DNA of 64,000 bases. Origin: Acidovorax sp. DW039 (GTDB lineage Bacteria; Pseudomonadota; Gammaproteobacteria; Burkholderiales; Burkholderiaceae_C). How positions within the stretch are numbered: position 1 is the stretch's first letter; each line of letters opens with the position of its first letter. Location: NCBI RefSeq assembly GCF_037101375.1, contig NZ_AP029019.1, positions 4,006,001 through 4,070,000 on the forward strand, written 5' to 3'. The notes beneath the pieces were generated by a model. The model did no database searches. It saw nothing but the letters and a program-made list of their open reading frames with translations, and had not been told where the DNA came from. The position numbers and the translations under genes were made by a program. Shown here piece by piece: positions 62,124 through 64,000 of this stretch.

Positions 62124-64000
62124 TCAGTTAGCCATCTGACGCGCCCGCTGCTCCTCCGCCTCGTATCGCTTGCGAGTTTCCACACAAATCGCCAATCCCG
62201 CCTGCGAGGGCTTCTGACATTCCTGATGAATGCACATGGGCTTGGCAAGGAAGCTGGCGTTGGCACATACCTCCTGGGGCGTGGGAACCCGCACGGGAGC
62301 TGGCTTGGGCTTGACTTCCACCGGAGGGGGCGGTGGTGGAGGGGGTGCCTCAACCACTACCGGAACGGGTGCAGGTTCAGCTTGCGTCTTTTTGGAAGCA
62401 TTCCGGGCCGCGGGTTTGGAAGCGGGTGTTGCTGGAGCGGGCACCGCCTGCAATGGCAGCTCCACCACAGCGGAGGCGGAAGCAGAGGCAGCGTCACTGG
62501 CCTCCAATGTAGGCTCTGATGCCACCACATCAGGCGCAGAGGCCTCGGGCAGCGGAACGGGCACCGAATCTGAGGCCAATTCGGTAATGATGTCGTCCTT
62601 CGGAGGCGCCTTGCGGTGCTGGCCCCACCAAGCCGCCGCAGCAAACGCCAAAAGAGTGGCAGCCAATGCGATGCCCCACCGAACGCGACGCGTGCGGGAT
62701 GCTCCAGTCGCGCGGCGAGAGCGTCGGCCCCCTTCCGAACGGCTGGCGGGTCTGCTGTCACGCTCCTTCGATTCCAGGCTAGGTCGGCTACTGGCTTTGG
62801 GCAACTCCACAGCATCCGGGTCGGGAGAAACCGTATCGCCCGGATCCATGAACACGGTGTCCGCCATGTCCACGACCACGGTGTCTGGGCCGCTGCGCGT
62901 GTCTGCTGCGTCTTGCGCAATGCTCACCTCACGGGTATGAGACTCAGCGCCAGCATTGGCGCCTTCAGACGAAGCAAGCGCTTTTTCGGTCTGGGCCTGA
63001 ATTTCGGCAACAGCCTTCGGCGCAGAAGTCACATCCACAGTCGGAGTCACCAGCCCAGGGCCGGGCTGGTCTGCGGGTTCCACCCAGATGTCACCTAGAT
63101 CAGCACGAAAGTCAAACTCATTGATGTCGTCTGGCGCATGGACCATGTCCATCAGCTCAAGAAATGCATCAATACTCTGAGGACGTCCCTCCGGCCGCAA
63201 GGAAAGCGCCTGAGAGATGGCGGCCACAAAAGCTGGTGAATATTCCACCCCAAACTGCCGCTTGACCGTTTTGGCCACACGCGAGAAAGGCACCATGCGA
63301 TCACGGATCGAACGCAGCGTGGCGGGAAGTGGCGTGTCGTTGCAAAGGCAGCCATGAACGACGGCAGCCAACGAATAAAGGTCACTCCACGGGCCTTGCC
63401 GCAGGTCCTGATCTGCTTCTGAATACTGCTCAATCGGAGCGTAGTTGACCTTCAGTACCGCCGTATGCTGACGCCCCTGGTCATTGATCGCATGGCGAGC
63501 GGCCCCCAGGTCCAGCAACACCGGGGGGCCGTAGTCCTGCAAAAAGATGTTGTCAGGCGAGATGTCACGGTGCAGGGTATTGCCCTCATGCAACACCCGC
63601 AGCGCCCCCAGTACCGACCACAGGACCTTGCGCAACCACACCTCAGGCGGCGGAGTGCGCATCTGCGCACGCGCCTGCTTGAAAGTCATGCCGCTGTACA
63701 GCGGCATGACCATGTAAGCGGTGTTGTTGGCCTCCCAGAAACGAAACACCTTCACCAGCGAAGGATGGTCAAACTGGGCAAGCAAGCGCGCCTCGCCCAC
63801 AAACGATGCCAAGCCCGCCTGAAAGGTTTGCTGATCCGACGAAGACCGCACCCATAAGGACTGCCCCTGCGCGCGCCCTGCAAGGGCGGAAGGCATGTAT
63901 TCCTTGATCGCCACCGCACGGTGCAGCGAATGGTCAAAGGCTTTGTAGACCATTCCAAAACCACCAACCCCCAACAAGCCAAGAATTTCAAACTCAGCCA
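62124..64000 (-). CDS. Serine/threonine protein kinase with periplasmic C-terminal domain, partial
   Basis: Membrane Hanks-type kinase cut at its N terminus by the right edge; about 625 residues are visible. Glycine loop LGVGGFGMVYKAF is followed by VAIKEYMP (catalytic Lys), LHRDISPDN (catalytic loop) and DLG in place of DFG. After a long acidic, Thr/Ser-rich juxtamembrane region comes one helix (WGIALAATLLAFAAAAWWG), an Ala/Pro-rich periplasmic stretch, and a terminal Cys-rich unit with four cysteines (VCANAS, MCIHQEC, LAICVETRK). No PASTA repeats. The open frame continues to the window end without a start, confirming truncation. Confidence 0.93.
   Translation of the reverse strand, partial: AEFEILGLLGVGGFGMVYKAFDHSLHRAVAIKEYMPSALAGRAQGQSLWVRSSSDQQTFQAGLASFVGEARLLAQFDHPSLVKVFRFWEANNTAYMVMPLYSGMTFKQARAQMRTPPPEVWLRKVLWSVLGALRVLHEGNTLHRDISPDNIFLQDYGPPVLLDLGAARHAINDQGRQHTAVLKVNYAPIEQYSEADQDLRQGPWSDLYSLAAVVHGCLCNDTPLPATLRSIRDRMVPFSRVAKTVKRQFGVEYSPAFVAAISQALSLRPEGRPQSIDAFLELMDMVHAPDDINEFDFRADLGDIWVEPADQPGPGLVTPTVDVTSAPKAVAEIQAQTEKALASSEGANAGAESHTREVSIAQDAADTRSGPDTVVVDMADTVFMDPGDTVSPDPDAVELPKASSRPSLESKERDSRPASRSEGGRRSRRATGASRTRRVRWGIALAATLLAFAAAAWWGQHRKAPPKDDIITELASDSVPVPLPEASAPDVVASEPTLEASDAASASASAVVELPLQAVPAPATPASKPAARNASKKTQAEPAPVPVVVEAPPPPPPPPVEVKPKPAPVRVPTPQEVCANASFLAKPMCIHQECQKPSQAGLAICVETRKRYEAEEQRARQMAN

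Noticed and set aside
1..64000. Mobile elements, CRISPR arrays, tRNA and rRNA genes
   Set aside because: No transposase or integrase motifs, terminal repeats with target duplications, regularly spaced repeats or tRNA-like cloverleafs were found on reading both strands; a tRNAscan and IS search would be decisive.

Overview
The window looks like chromosomal DNA of a beta-proteobacterium of the family Comamonadaceae (Acidovorax/Comamonas/Delftia-like). The reasons are high G+C, several Bug-type (TctC) solute-binding proteins, a DUF2917 gene beside a LysR regulator, a short H-NS paralogue, the housekeeping order tyrS | M23 peptidase - anmK | erpA - bactofilin - rpsI - rplM, and copies of a roughly 50-bp palindromic intergenic repeat that I associate with this family. 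Genus cannot be fixed by eye. I saw no tRNA, rRNA, CRISPR array, insertion sequence or phage gene.

Region 1 (1-9368): a ten-gene minus-strand catabolic operon read from 8144 down past the left edge, with a divergent NodD/LinR-type LysR regulator (8457-9368) and an LTTR box between them. In order it encodes an outer-membrane channel, an NTF2-like secreted protein, an alpha/beta hydrolase, an extradiol-type VOC protein, a Rieske ferredoxin, an FAD aromatic monooxygenase, an MFS transporter, a cyclase-type amidohydrolase, a cupin and a Bug binding protein. The set can hydroxylate, open and hydrolyse an aromatic or heteroaromatic ring; the substrate is not evident.

Region 2 (9442-15400): a second catabolic operon on the minus strand (FAH-family hydrolase, Bug protein, DUF1185 protein, quinone-oxidoreductase-like MDR, VOC protein). 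A GntR/FCD regulator and a divergent FMN reductase lie beside it. Nearly identical 12-bp operators in front of the GntR/FMN-reductase pair and in front of the FAH gene suggest one regulon.

Region 3 (15553-20966): a DUF1800/DUF1501 secreted pair, a small H-NS-like protein and a chemoreceptor.

Region 4 (21122-45713): about 24.6 kb that reads as an organosulfur-scavenging island. The minus-strand run (35870 down to 21122) has a flavin monooxygenase, a Dpp-type ABC importer, a BAAT-like acyl hydrolase/transferase, a CMD/AhpD fusion, a TauD-like dioxygenase and an SsuABC-type importer with two binding proteins. The divergent plus-strand run (37219-45713) has two SfnB-type flavin oxidoreductases, a DszA/NtaA-type monooxygenase and a MetNI importer with three MetQ-like binding proteins. 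A LysR regulator sits between the two runs.

Region 5 (45785-55191): glmS and glmU, an Lrp regulator, a sensor-less histidine kinase, a Crp/Fnr regulator, a BLUF photoreceptor, DUF2917 and LysR genes, and a diguanylate cyclase. Region 6 (55325-64000): tyrS, an M23 peptidase, anmK, erpA, bactofilin, a DUF6776-like membrane protein, rpsI, rplM and a Ser/Thr kinase cut by the right edge.
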